NCBI RefSeq assembly: GCF_029522115.1
Contig: NZ_JAKWFK010000008.1
Location: 124,001 to 188,000 of the forward strand
DNA length: 64,000 nucleotides
Source: Trinickia sp. Y13
GTDB taxonomy: Bacteria; Pseudomonadota; Gammaproteobacteria; Burkholderiales; Burkholderiaceae
Direction: 5' to 3'
The position numbers and the translations under genes are program-made. Shown piece by piece: positions 36,014-43,717 of the stretch (position 1 is its first letter; each line of letters opens with the position of its first letter). Under the pieces are notes generated by a model. That model had not been told where the DNA came from. It did no database searches and saw only the letters and a program-made list of their open reading frames with translations.

Positions 36014-37420
36014 TCAACGCGCCGCCGTTCGTTTATCGGGTTGCTTCACGGCGGGCGGATGAGGTCCGGTACGCATTCCGACTTCGCCGAAATAGCTCTG
36101 CCACGCTTCGAGGAGCCCGTCCTCGGTCACTTCACGCGCTGCCCCGCGATAGTCTGCGGAAGCGGCAAGCAGTTGGATCAGGTCGCGCGGATAGCACGCA
36201 AGAAATGGCTTGTTCGTCGCCATGTGCAGGTCGTGCAACAAATAGTCGAACGCCGACTGCCGCATCTTGAAGCCGACCGATGCGCAACATGCATCGAAAA
36301 CGGCGCGATAGTCGTCGAGTGAAAGCGGGCCGATTTGCAGTTTCGAGCCGAGGCGGCGCAGGAATGCTTCATCTCCGATCTGAGCCGGATCGAGATTGCT
36401 CGAAAATACCGGCCAGACGTCGAACGGTGCCGTGAAGCGCGTTCCCGACCGAAGCGTGAAGAGGTCGATGCTGCGATCGAGCGGCATGATCCAGCGATTG
36501 AGCAGCTCGTGAGCCGCTACGCGCTGACGCCCGAGGTCGTCGACGATGTATAGGCCCATGTTGGCCTTCAGATGCGGCGGTGCCTGATAGAAGCCTGCGT
36601 TGACGTCGTAACGAAGATCGAGCCCTTCGAGCGTCAGTTCGCCCCCGGATATCATGACCGGCCGGCGACATAGCCGCCATCGTTTGTCGCCGATCGCCAT
36701 TTGCGCTGTCGCAGGCGCGTCGCGATGGACGAGCGGGTCGTAGATCTGCACGATTTCACCGCCGATGAACAGCGCATAGGGGATCGGCACATCGCCGCGC
36801 AGCAGTTTGCCGAGCCGCTCGGCGATGAAGGTCTTGCCGCTACCGGCTGGGCCATACATCAGCAGTGGACGTCCAGCATTCAATGACGCCGCCGCGCTGT
36901 CCAGCAACTCGCGATTGACGCGCACATCTTCGAATGCGGCATCGACGTCGGCATGCGTGATGCGCTGCCGACGCACCGAATGTTCGCGTACGACCTCCGC
37001 GTATTGCTCGAATGCGATGGGAGCGGGGCCACAATAGCTGCAGCGTGCCAACTCTTCGGCGGCGAGCGTGCGGCCCGCGTCGGTGAGGCGTAGCGTCACG
37101 TCGATGTCGGTCGCGCCGCGGTGAGTGATCTCCGCGAGATGCTCACGCACCAGGAACGACAGCACGTCTTCGAGTACGGCGATGGGCAGACGATGGCGCT
37201 CGGACAAATCGGAGAACGTGGACTTGCCGTTCAGAAACGTGGACTTCAGCACGAGCCGGCCGACGAACGTGGGAGGCAAGCCGGTGTCCTCCAACGTGCG
37301 CGGCGCACGCAGCGCGACGGGCGATGTCTCCGCATTACGCGCGCGCAAGACAGGCGGCTCAGGCAGGCGCGTGATTTGCGCCGAGCTGCCCTGTTCGATG
37401 TTGTGTCCGTCCATGTCCAA
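36014..37420 (-). CDS. AAA ATPase associated with Flp pili
   Basis: A 468-residue cytoplasmic ATPase. Residues about 45-130 look like a winged-helix region (TFVGRLVLKSTFLNGKSTFSDLSERH), followed by CSYCGPAPIAFEQYAEVVREHS. The AAA domain has Walker A MYGPAGSGKTFIAERL and Walker B GLYIVDDLGRQRVAAHELL. Similar genes accompany tad loci of Burkholderia and are annotated as pilus-associated ATPases with chaperone-like features. It is not part of the classical tad set, so its job is unknown; it lies between tadV and cpaB. Confidence 0.8.
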   Translation of the reverse strand: MDMDGHNIEQGSSAQITRLPEPPVLRARNAETSPVALRAPRTLEDTGLPPTFVGRLVLKSTFLNGKSTFSDLSERHRLPIAVLEDVLSFLVREHLAEITHRGATDIDVTLRLTDAGRTLAAEELARCSYCGPAPIAFEQYAEVVREHSVRRQRITHADVDAAFEDVRVNRELLDSAAASLNAGRPLLMYGPAGSGKTFIAERLGKLLRGDVPIPYALFIGGEIVQIYDPLVHRDAPATAQMAIGDKRWRLCRRPVMISGGELTLEGLDLRYDVNAGFYQAPPHLKANMGLYIVDDLGRQRVAAHELLNRWIMPLDRSIDLFTLRSGTRFTAPFDVWPVFSSNLDPAQIGDEAFLRRLGSKLQIGPLSLDDYRAVFDACCASVGFKMRQSAFDYLLHDLHMATNKPFLACYPRDLIQLLAASADYRGAAREVTEDGLLEAWQSYFGEVGMRTGPHPPAVKQPDKRTAAR

Positions 37421-37505
37421 CCCCCGATAGTTTTTAGCTGGCCTGAAACCGTGAGAAACGTTGCTCGCCCGGTTCCTTCTCCGAAACGTCCTTTTCTTTC
37501 GATCG

Positions 37506-38045
37506 CTACACCACAGACATGAAGAGCGTGACCAGCGTGCCGGCGGCGATGGCTACGCCGTAGGGCAGGGTTCCGACTGATTTGATGCCTGATGTATCGT
37601 TCGATCCGTCTTGTTGCAGCCGCCAGCCTCCATGCGTGATCGACCAGAGGTTCAAGAGAAACTGCTGCATGCGACCTCGAAACAGCGTCCAGACGATCGA
37701 CCAAACGCCACCAATGACGAAGGCCGTGAGCGCAACGTAGAGGATCATGGCTGGGCCGATCCATGCGCCGATCATCGCGAGCAGCTTGACGTCACCGGCC
37801 GCGGTGGCGCGCAGCAGATACAACGGAATCAGCAAGGCGAAACCGGTGAACATGCCCGCGAGCGCATCGCCGACACCCGACACAGGCCCGTGGAGGCACG
37901 CCTGAACCACGAATGCGGCAAGCAGGCCCGTCGCAATCACGAGGTTCGGGATGCGACGGCACACGATGTCGGTGCTCGCGGTGACGACGACCAGTCCCAC
38001 GACGAGAAGCGGGATCGGCTGGGTGGGAAGCGGTACGGTCAACAT
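37506..38045 (-). CDS. tadV: Prepilin peptidase TadV/CpaA
   Basis: Inner-membrane aspartic protease that processes Flp prepilins and TadE/F. It has 179 residues and about five helices. The two catalytic Asp are in STDIVCRRIPN and AAGDVKLLAMIG; the usual GxGD has Ala-Ala-Gly-Asp here, still with the Asp. Start 38045 (MLTVPLPT) is preferred; longer frames run into the pilin gene. Confidence 0.9.
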   Translation of the reverse strand: MLTVPLPTQPIPLLVVGLVVVTASTDIVCRRIPNLVIATGLLAAFVVQACLHGPVSGVGDALAGMFTGFALLIPLYLLRATAAGDVKLLAMIGAWIGPAMILYVALTAFVIGGVWSIVWTLFRGRMQQFLLNLWSITHGGWRLQQDGSNDTSGIKSVGTLPYGVAIAAGTLVTLFMSVV

Positions 38046-38118
38046 CGAGAGCCTCGGTCCAGTTGGTTGGCTTGCAGCGGGGCGCCGTGATCGCGCTTTG
38101 CTGCATTGGAGCCATTGG

Positions 38119-38349
38119 TCAAAAATCATTGGCGACGGTGTTGTAGACGGTGTTCAGCTTTGAACCGATCGTGGAAACGGTCGCAACGCAGACGATCGCG
38201 ATCAGCATGACCATGAACGCGTACTCGACCATCGTTGCGCCGCCGTCCTCGTGGAGAAACGCCTTCGTCACGACAACGGGGCGCGAGCGCCGGAGCGGGC
38301 CCACCAGATCCTGCACGATGGGGCGTTTAAAGAAGGCATTTGCATTCAC
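38119..38349 (-). CDS. flp: Flp pilin 1, long leader
   Basis: Flp major-pilin-type subunit, 76 residues. The leader is 37 residues, twice the usual, ending HEDGG before ATMVEYAFMVMLIAIVC. The Glu at mature position 5 and the Tyr at 6 form the Flp motif. The mature C-terminus (TIGSKLNTVYNTVANDF) differs from the other two pilins. It is closest to tadV and separated from flp2 by a hairpin at 38400-38432, so it may be made in smaller amount and act as a minor pilin. Confidence 0.9.
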   Translation of the reverse strand: MNANAFFKRPIVQDLVGPLRRSRPVVVTKAFLHEDGGATMVEYAFMVMLIAIVCVATVSTIGSKLNTVYNTVANDF

Positions 38350-38399
38350 GATTCACTCCTTCGGCAAATTGCCAGTGAGTTCACAATTGTTTGATTCAA

Positions 38400-38432
38400 A
38401 CGAACGAACGCTTTTTGAGCTTGTTCGTTCGT
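38400..38432. repeat. Perfect 10-base inverted repeat between flp pilin 2 and flp pilin 1
   Basis: Arms ACGAACGAAC (38400-38409) and GTTCGTTCGT (38423-38432) enclose a 13-base loop. In the transcript it falls after the pilin 2 stop (38485) and before pilin 1. Only TTTG follows, so it is an mRNA-processing or stabilising hairpin, or a leaky terminator, rather than a full one. Confidence 0.6.
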
Positions 38433-38484
38433 CTTGCTAAAGGCCATTTGCCTTCACCCCGATGCATGTATGCATTGCTACCGA

Positions 38485-38655
38485 TCAAAGATCGTTCGCG
38501 ATCGAGGTGAACATGCCGTTCGCACCGGTACCGATTGCTGTGACGGCCACGATACAAACCACCGCAATCAGGGCGAGCATCAGTGCATACTCGACCATGG
38601 TGGCGCCGTCCTCGTCGCGGATGAAGTGCTTTGCCTGGGTGAGAAAGCGTTGCAT
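38485..38655 (-). CDS. flp: Flp pilin 2
   Basis: A 56-residue Flp prepilin, read directly from the minus strand: MQRFLTQAKHFIRDEDG leader, cut after Gly17, then ATMVEYALMLALIAVVC and VAVTAIGTGANGMF. Ends SIANDL. It differs from pilin 3 at nine positions, none in the mature hydrophobic core. Probably a major pilus subunit. Too short to show up in ORF lists with a 60-residue limit. Start codon ATG at 38653-38655. Confidence 0.93.
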   Translation of the reverse strand: MQRFLTQAKHFIRDEDGATMVEYALMLALIAVVCIVAVTAIGTGANGMFTSIANDL

Positions 38656-38725
38656 TTGTACTCTCCTTCCAAAAGAGCTGTAGGGTCTCGGTTAGATGAG
38701 AAAGAACAGCTACGTTCTAGAACAT

Positions 38726-38758
38726 GGCGGGCGAAGCGGTTAAACGGCTTCGTCCGCC
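38726..38758. repeat. Strong hairpin between flp pilin 3 and flp pilin 2
   Basis: Arms GGCGGGCGAAGC (38726-38737) and GCTTCGTCCGCC (38747-38758) pair over 12 bases with one G-U wobble and a 9-base loop. It starts 9 bases past the pilin 3 stop. No T-run follows, so it fits a 3'-end stabiliser that favours the first pilin message. Confidence 0.65.
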
Positions 38759-38766
38759 CAAGCTCG

Positions 38767-38937
38767 TCAAAGATCGTTCGCGACTTTGTTGAACATGCCA
38801 TTCGCGCCGGTGCCGATCGCCGTAACGGCCACGATACAGACGACGGCAATGAGGGCGAGCATGAGCGCGTACTCGACCATCGTGGCGCCGTCTTCGTCGC
38901 GAAGGAAACGCTTTGCTTGGTTGATGATGGTTTGCAT
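38767..38937 (-). CDS. flp: Flp pilin 3, first gene of the tad operon
   Basis: A 56-residue Flp prepilin: MQTIINQAKRFLRDEDG leader, then ATMVEYALMLALIAVVC and ending NKVANDL. 47 of 56 residues match pilin 2. Ribosome site GGAGAG precedes the ATG at 38937. As first gene, and with a stabilising hairpin after it, it is likely the most expressed pilin. Confidence 0.93.
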   Translation of the reverse strand: MQTIINQAKRFLRDEDGATMVEYALMLALIAVVCIVAVTAIGTGANGMFNKVANDL

Positions 38938-40036
38938 TTTCTAACTCTCCATGAGATACGGAGTGACAAGGCCCTTGCCGGGATTGGCTTCGGGAAGGTA
39001 CTGCTATAGGTGCTGCGGAAAAAACCTGGGCAATTTGCCTGTCGACGTATGCGTGCGTATAGCGAGATCGCAACTGGTGCGTGAACAGGTAGAGGGGCCA
39101 ACATCGCGCACACTTGTTCGTGTTGCTCGATGCTGACCAAGGCGTGCTGAAGCTGCAGGCCCTGCGCAATGGCGGGCTACCGCGAGGGCATTGCGGACAA
39201 TGCGCTTGATGCGTGCGACTCCTCTCGCCGTTGCGACAGGAGATACACCGTGTCGATTCGTGGTCCTCATGCTGATCCCCCCCCGGGTGTTCAGCGCTTT
39301 TCTCCGGCATCTGATCCAGACCGATGCCAACTTGTCAGTCGGCGATTCCCCGAGGTCCCTGCCTCGTTCCCGCCATCCAGATGGGTGGCGGGAACAGGAA
39401 GGTTCCTCCCCGCGGGTAACGCCCATTTGTGGCTCTTCGGCTCGGTCTTTGTCGAGTGGTTCGAATCACTGGGTCATCACGCCGTCGACTGCGCGGCTAC
39501 CATCGCAAGGTCTGGACCAACGCCGCCAATCCCTTGATGTTCAAGGCTTCCCGCAAAGCCTACGACCGCGGCTCGCACGATTTGTGGATGAACTGTCTCA
39601 GGCCTGCGACAACTTCGAGGCAATTGGAGGCTAGGGCGGGTTTAACTGCGTAGCGCGTGAGTGACTAATTGTTCTCGGGCTGGCTCGATTAACTAGCGCC
39701 AAGGTGTATCGACTCGAACTCCCATAATCCTTCGAGCACGTCGCAGGCTGCCCGGAAACGAGATGGACGGAAATGTATCGATGTTGAAACGTGCCCCCGG
39801 CGTACCGGCGATTTCCGCCCGAGTAGGCGTGCGTGCGCTACCGCACGTAGCTGTAGCACGAGTCGTATTCCCAACGGGAAAACTCTCTTGAAAGCCCGAT
39901 TGGTTTCTGCCAACAATGAGCCAGGTGATTCGTGCGTCGGTATTGCGGACGAAATCACGCTATATACGAGAAAGAAGAAAAATCATTACGGACCGGCTCA
40001 TCGCATTTCGGGTGATGGCCATATAAGGCGAATGAT
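38938..40036. other. 1.1-kb spacer upstream of the tad operon
   Basis: No ORF here looks like a real protein. It should contain the tad promoter (minus strand) and the promoter of the glycosyltransferase operon (plus strand). Seen: GGCAATTTGCC at 39029-39039, matching GGCAAATTGCC at 38363-38373 before pilin 1; and a 13-bp hairpin at 39366-39395. The rest may hold decayed coding sequence; I could not identify it. Confidence 0.5.
39366..39395. repeat. 13-bp hairpin with a four-base loop in the tad spacer
   Basis: GTTCCCGCCATCC pairs with GGGTGGCGGGAAC around AGAT, with one G-U wobble. A second small palindrome, AGGAAGGTTCCT, follows directly. No T-run on either side, so not an ordinary terminator. 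Confidence 0.6.
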
Positions 40037-41368
40037 ATGTACGGTTTGTGTCGGGGGGCGCGCGGCGCTGGCAACTGCGTGCACGGATGGTTGACGCAGA
40101 GTCGGTTGCTGCTCTACAGCTGCACCATGATCGTGATCTATGCGATCGTGCTGGGCGCCTGGGCGTGGTCGACACACGGCTTCGACAGATCGGATGTTGG
40201 CCGTCCCGGCGTCGACTTCGCGGTTTTCTGGGTGGCTTCGCACATGATGCTCCACGGTTCGCCGTGGCAAGTGTATAACCACCTCGCTTTGGCGAAGGCC
40301 GAAGCGATGTTCCTACCTGGCGTCCAATCGAGCCACTTTCTGCCTTGGCTGTATCCGCCGGCGTTCCTTTTTGTCGTCGCGCCGCTTGCATTGCTTCCAC
40401 TAGCCGTCTCCTACGTCTTGTTCATCGGTGTCAGTGCGCTATGGTTCACCGGTGCGACGTTGCGCATCTCAGGGCTTGCCCGGACGATCGGGAGACCGCG
40501 CCTGGCAGCGCTGTTCGTGGCGGGTTCGCCGAGCGTGTTCGTGGCGGCTCTCGCGGGGCAGAATTCGTTGCTTACGGCGGCGTTCGCCGCGCTCGCCGTG
40601 CACTGGGCCGATCGCAAACCTGTGCTGGCCGGCTTTTGCATAGGCTTGCTCGCGATCAAGCCGCAGATGGCGATCGTCTTTCCTTTTGTTTTGATCGCTG
40701 CAGGGGCTTGGCGAACGTTCGTGGCCGCTGCGATCAGTGCGTTGTCGATTACCGCGCTCGGCGTGCTTGCCGGCGGCGTGGAGACGGTGCATCTGTTCCT
40801 TCTCAACGCCGATATTCAGCGCAGCGTCGTCATCCAGCATTATTTCCATTTTTGGCTTGCGTCACCCACGACGTTCGCTGCGCTGCGCATCAACGGTGCC
40901 GGACTCGCGCTCGCGCAGTTTGGGCAGGCATGGGTGGCGATCGCCGCGATAGCGGCGGCATGTCATGTCTGGCGTAGAACAAAAGATACGCGACTGCGTT
41001 GTTCGGTTCTGCTCATTTCGGCGTTGATCGCTAATCCTTACGTATGGCACTACGAGCTTACCTGGCTCGGCATCGCGCTGACATGCCTGGTATCGCTGGG
41101 GTTCGAGAAAGGGTGGCTGCGGGGCGAGCAGTCGATTCTTGGGCTCGCGTGGTTGTTGCCACTCTATGAGTACTTCAATCCGTATTTGAATCTGCCCCAG
41201 ATCGGCCCGGTCATCTTGCTGTGCGCGTTGCTGCTTATCCCGCGGCGTATGCGTGCAACAGCCGAGGGGGCATTTTCACGAGCCGAAAACGTGGCCGCCG
41301 CGCAGGGCGTGGCTCGTGATGACACATATGGTTTCAATGCAGCGCAGAGTCGGAATAACGGGGGCTAA
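40037..41368 (+). CDS. GT87-family membrane glycosyltransferase
   Basis: Predicted polyprenyl-phosphate-sugar-dependent mannosyl/glycosyltransferase (DUF2029/GT87) of 443 residues with about 10 helices. The periplasmic loop after helix 1 holds VGRPGVDFAVFWVASHMML, with the conserved Asp. WLYPPAFLFVVAPL and AGQNSLLTAAF are family marks shared with the paralog at 43718. Ribosome site AAGGCG is about 8 bases before ATG 40037. The last 35 residues are hydrophilic. One base separates it from the GT2 gene. Confidence 0.82.
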   Translation: MYGLCRGARGAGNCVHGWLTQSRLLLYSCTMIVIYAIVLGAWAWSTHGFDRSDVGRPGVDFAVFWVASHMMLHGSPWQVYNHLALAKAEAMFLPGVQSSHFLPWLYPPAFLFVVAPLALLPLAVSYVLFIGVSALWFTGATLRISGLARTIGRPRLAALFVAGSPSVFVAALAGQNSLLTAAFAALAVHWADRKPVLAGFCIGLLAIKPQMAIVFPFVLIAAGAWRTFVAAAISALSITALGVLAGGVETVHLFLLNADIQRSVVIQHYFHFWLASPTTFAALRINGAGLALAQFGQAWVAIAAIAAACHVWRRTKDTRLRCSVLLISALIANPYVWHYELTWLGIALTCLVSLGFEKGWLRGEQSILGLAWLLPLYEYFNPYLNLPQIGPVILLCALLLIPRRMRATAEGAFSRAENVAAAQGVARDDTYGFNAAQSRNNGG

Positions 41369-41369
41369 C

Positions 41370-42428
41370 ATGGACGCACCTATCGGCAAACCATTGATTT
41401 CGCTAGTGGTGCCGTTTTATAACGAAGTCGAGGCGGTTGACGGGTTCTTTGCCAACATCGTGCCGTTTCTGGAGACGATCGAATCGATAAGGTTCGAGAT
41501 CGTCTGCATCAATGATGGCAGCATCGACGGCACACTGGACAAGCTCGTGCAAGTTGCGACGAGCGACAAGCGCGTGCGTGTGCTCGATTTCACGCGAAAT
41601 TTCGGCAAGGAGGCTGCACTGACGGCCGGTATCGAGGAAGCTTCGGGTGACGCCGTGATTCCCATCGACGCCGACTTGCAGGACCCGCCTAGCCTGATTC
41701 CGGTCATGATCGAGCATTGGCTGCAAGGGGCGGAGGTCGTCGCAGCGAAAAGAAGTGATCGGGCTTGCGATACGTTTCTGAAACGCACGACAGCCGCGCT
41801 CTACTATCGCGTCCATAACGCGCTTTCTGAAATCAAGCTGCCCGAAAACGTCGGGGATTTTCGCCTGATGGACCGTTCAGTCGTCAACGCTTTGCGAAGT
41901 CTGCCGGAGCGGCACCGCTTTATGAAGGGGCTGTTCGCATGGGTCGGTTTTCGGACCGTCATCGTCGAATATCAACGTGAGCCCCGCACAGCGGGGAAGT
42001 CGAAGTTCTCCGGATGGCGGCTCTGGAATTTTGCCCTCGAAGGGATCACAAGCTTCAGCACGATACCGCTGCGCAGTTGGACGTATATCGGGCTCGCGAT
42101 GGCGGCGCTCGCCTTTTGCTACGGTGGGACGATTGTCGGGCGCACTATCCTGTTCGGGAACCCCGTGCCTGGATACGCTTCACTGCTTTCGATCATGCTT
42201 TTCCTGGGCGGGATCGAACTGGTCGGCATCGGTGTGGTGGGCGAGTATGTCGGACGCATCTATCACGAGACCAAAGAACGCCCGATTTACATCGTGCGGC
42301 GGCGCTATCAAGCGAACGACAACGTGCGTGCGTTACCCGTGCGACGCGGCGAGGCCGGCGCGCGCAACGTAACGGCGCTGCACGTCCCACGCAGGCGCGC
42401 GATGACGGATGCGCGGATGGGTCGCTAA
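41370..42428 (+). CDS. GtrB/DPM1-like family 2 glycosyltransferase
   Basis: Predicted to make polyprenyl-phosphate-sugar on the cytoplasmic side. It has 352 residues: GT2 domain with ISLVVPFYNEVEAVDGF, VCINDGSIDGT, DADLQDPPSLIP and FRLMDRSVV, then two C-terminal helices (residues about 235-310). ATG 41370 lies one base past the previous stop, with GGGGGC as ribosome site. The last 40 residues are basic and variable. It supplies donor for the GT87 enzymes. Confidence 0.88.
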   Translation: MDAPIGKPLISLVVPFYNEVEAVDGFFANIVPFLETIESIRFEIVCINDGSIDGTLDKLVQVATSDKRVRVLDFTRNFGKEAALTAGIEEASGDAVIPIDADLQDPPSLIPVMIEHWLQGAEVVAAKRSDRACDTFLKRTTAALYYRVHNALSEIKLPENVGDFRLMDRSVVNALRSLPERHRFMKGLFAWVGFRTVIVEYQREPRTAGKSKFSGWRLWNFALEGITSFSTIPLRSWTYIGLAMAALAFCYGGTIVGRTILFGNPVPGYASLLSIMLFLGGIELVGIGVVGEYVGRIYHETKERPIYIVRRRYQANDNVRALPVRRGEAGARNVTALHVPRRRAMTDARMGR

Positions 42429-42445
42429 CCTGAAAGGAGAGGGTC

Positions 42446-43183
42446 ATGTCACCGGAAGCCTATTTGGAAATGGCGGATACCGAGCTCGAGCACTGGTGGT
42501 TCCGTGGCCGGCGAGACATCCTTTGTTCGATACTCCGCCAGCTCAAGTTAACGCCTCAAACGCGTGTGCTCGAAGTTGGCTCCGGCACGGGTGGAAATCT
42601 CGAGCTCCTGGCCGAATTCGGCAGTGTGAGCGGATTGGAGATGGATGCGGACGCGCTCGCCATGAGCGTTGAGCGGACCAGTGGTCGTTTCGACATACGC
42701 CGGGGACGCTGTCCCGATGACATTCCATTCCATGACGGAACCTTCGATCTGATTTGTTTCTTGGACTGTCTGGAACACATTTCGGACGACGTGGGCACGC
42801 TCAGGCGCATGCATGCGCTGCTGGCACCAGGCGGATCGATTGTACTGACGGTACCGGCCTATCAATGGTTGTGGAGTGCGCACGACGAGTTTCTTCATCA
42901 TCGTCGCCGCTACGATCGTGCATCGTTGACGAGGTGTGCGCACGCAGCGGGTTATCGCATCGAGCGCATCACCTATTTCAACACGCTGCTCTTTCCGCTT
43001 GCGGTGGCGGCCAGATTGTGCGATCGGCTGCTTCGGCGCGGAAGATCGAGTGGAGATGCGGTGCCGGCTGAGCCGTTGAATGCCGTGCTATACGGCATTT
43101 TCAAGAGTGAATCGTCCTGGCTCGCGCGTTATGGGCTCCCGTTTGGCGTCTCGCTACTTGCCGTATTGAAGGCCGATTCGTGA
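42446..43183 (+). CDS. Class I SAM-dependent methyltransferase
   Basis: A 245-residue predicted methyltransferase. The SAM site is VLEVGSGTGGNLELLAEFG, with the acidic end of strand 2 at GLEMDADA and motif post at CFLDCLEHISDDVGTLRRM. N-terminal MADTELEHWWFRGRRDI is common in methyltransferases of polysaccharide and lipid-linked sugar clusters. Ribosome site GAAAGGAG precedes ATG 42446. Substrate unknown; a sugar or lipid carrier is likely from context. Confidence 0.82.
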   Translation: MSPEAYLEMADTELEHWWFRGRRDILCSILRQLKLTPQTRVLEVGSGTGGNLELLAEFGSVSGLEMDADALAMSVERTSGRFDIRRGRCPDDIPFHDGTFDLICFLDCLEHISDDVGTLRRMHALLAPGGSIVLTVPAYQWLWSAHDEFLHHRRRYDRASLTRCAHAAGYRIERITYFNTLLFPLAVAARLCDRLLRRGRSSGDAVPAEPLNAVLYGIFKSESSWLARYGLPFGVSLLAVLKADS

Positions 43184-43662
43184 TGAACAGCCCGAAATGC
43201 TTGGCGGAACGGGCTTTGCACACCGCGTTGGGACCGGACCTTACTCGTCTGGCTAAGGCGCTCATCAGATCGTTCTCTCATTCATCGGTGCGGTACGTGC
43301 TGGTCGGTTTTTCGAACACGGCAGTCGGCTTCGCAGTAATCTGGGTCGCGCTGCGCTGCTTCGGCCTCGACAATGTCGCTGCCAATGCGGCTGGCTACTC
43401 GGTTGCGTTCCTATGGAGCTTTGCGCTCAACCGGAAGTGGACGTTTTATCACAGGGGCGCTGTGGGATCTGCCTTGCTGCGTTACCTGCTGGCAACGCTA
43501 GTGGCCTACGGGATGAACCTGCTCGTGGTGGTACTGCTGGAGCGGCGGCTGAGTCAAGGCAGCTTATTCGTACAGATTGACGGAATGCTGACCTACACCG
43601 CGGTCGCCTATGCGGGGGCGCGGTATTTTGTGTTCCCGACGAATCGCGCGCTGTCTGGGTAG
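43180..43662 (+). CDS. GtrA-family membrane protein
   Basis: A 160-residue protein with four predicted helices. RYVLVGFSNTAVGFAVIWVAL and FLWSFALNRKWTFYHRG are GtrA marks; the latter follows helix 2. GtrA proteins are thought to flip polyprenyl-phosphate-sugar made by GtrB. The start overlaps the methyltransferase stop by four bases. Together with the GT2 gene it makes a Gtr-like donor supply. Confidence 0.85.
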   Translation: MMNSPKCLAERALHTALGPDLTRLAKALIRSFSHSSVRYVLVGFSNTAVGFAVIWVALRCFGLDNVAANAAGYSVAFLWSFALNRKWTFYHRGAVGSALLRYLLATLVAYGMNLLVVVLLERRLSQGSLFVQIDGMLTYTAVAYAGARYFVFPTNRALSG

Positions 43663-43717
43663 ATCAAGGTCTGAGGCTTAGTGCAAAGACAAACCGCGTC
43701 TTGTGACGAGGAACGAC

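Noticed and set aside
31439-38937. Missing tadD as a sign of a broken tad locus
   Set aside because: Burkholderia-type loci often lack adjacent tadD; all core parts are intact.
39455-39470. tRNA T-arm-like AGTG-GTTCGAAT-CACT
   Set aside because: No acceptor, D or anticodon arm can be built around it, and no CCA end; chance or remnant at best.
39004-39653. Several ORFs of 70-150 residues in the tad spacer that might be a transposase relic
   Set aside because: No recognisable domain, no terminal inverted repeats and no target duplication found.
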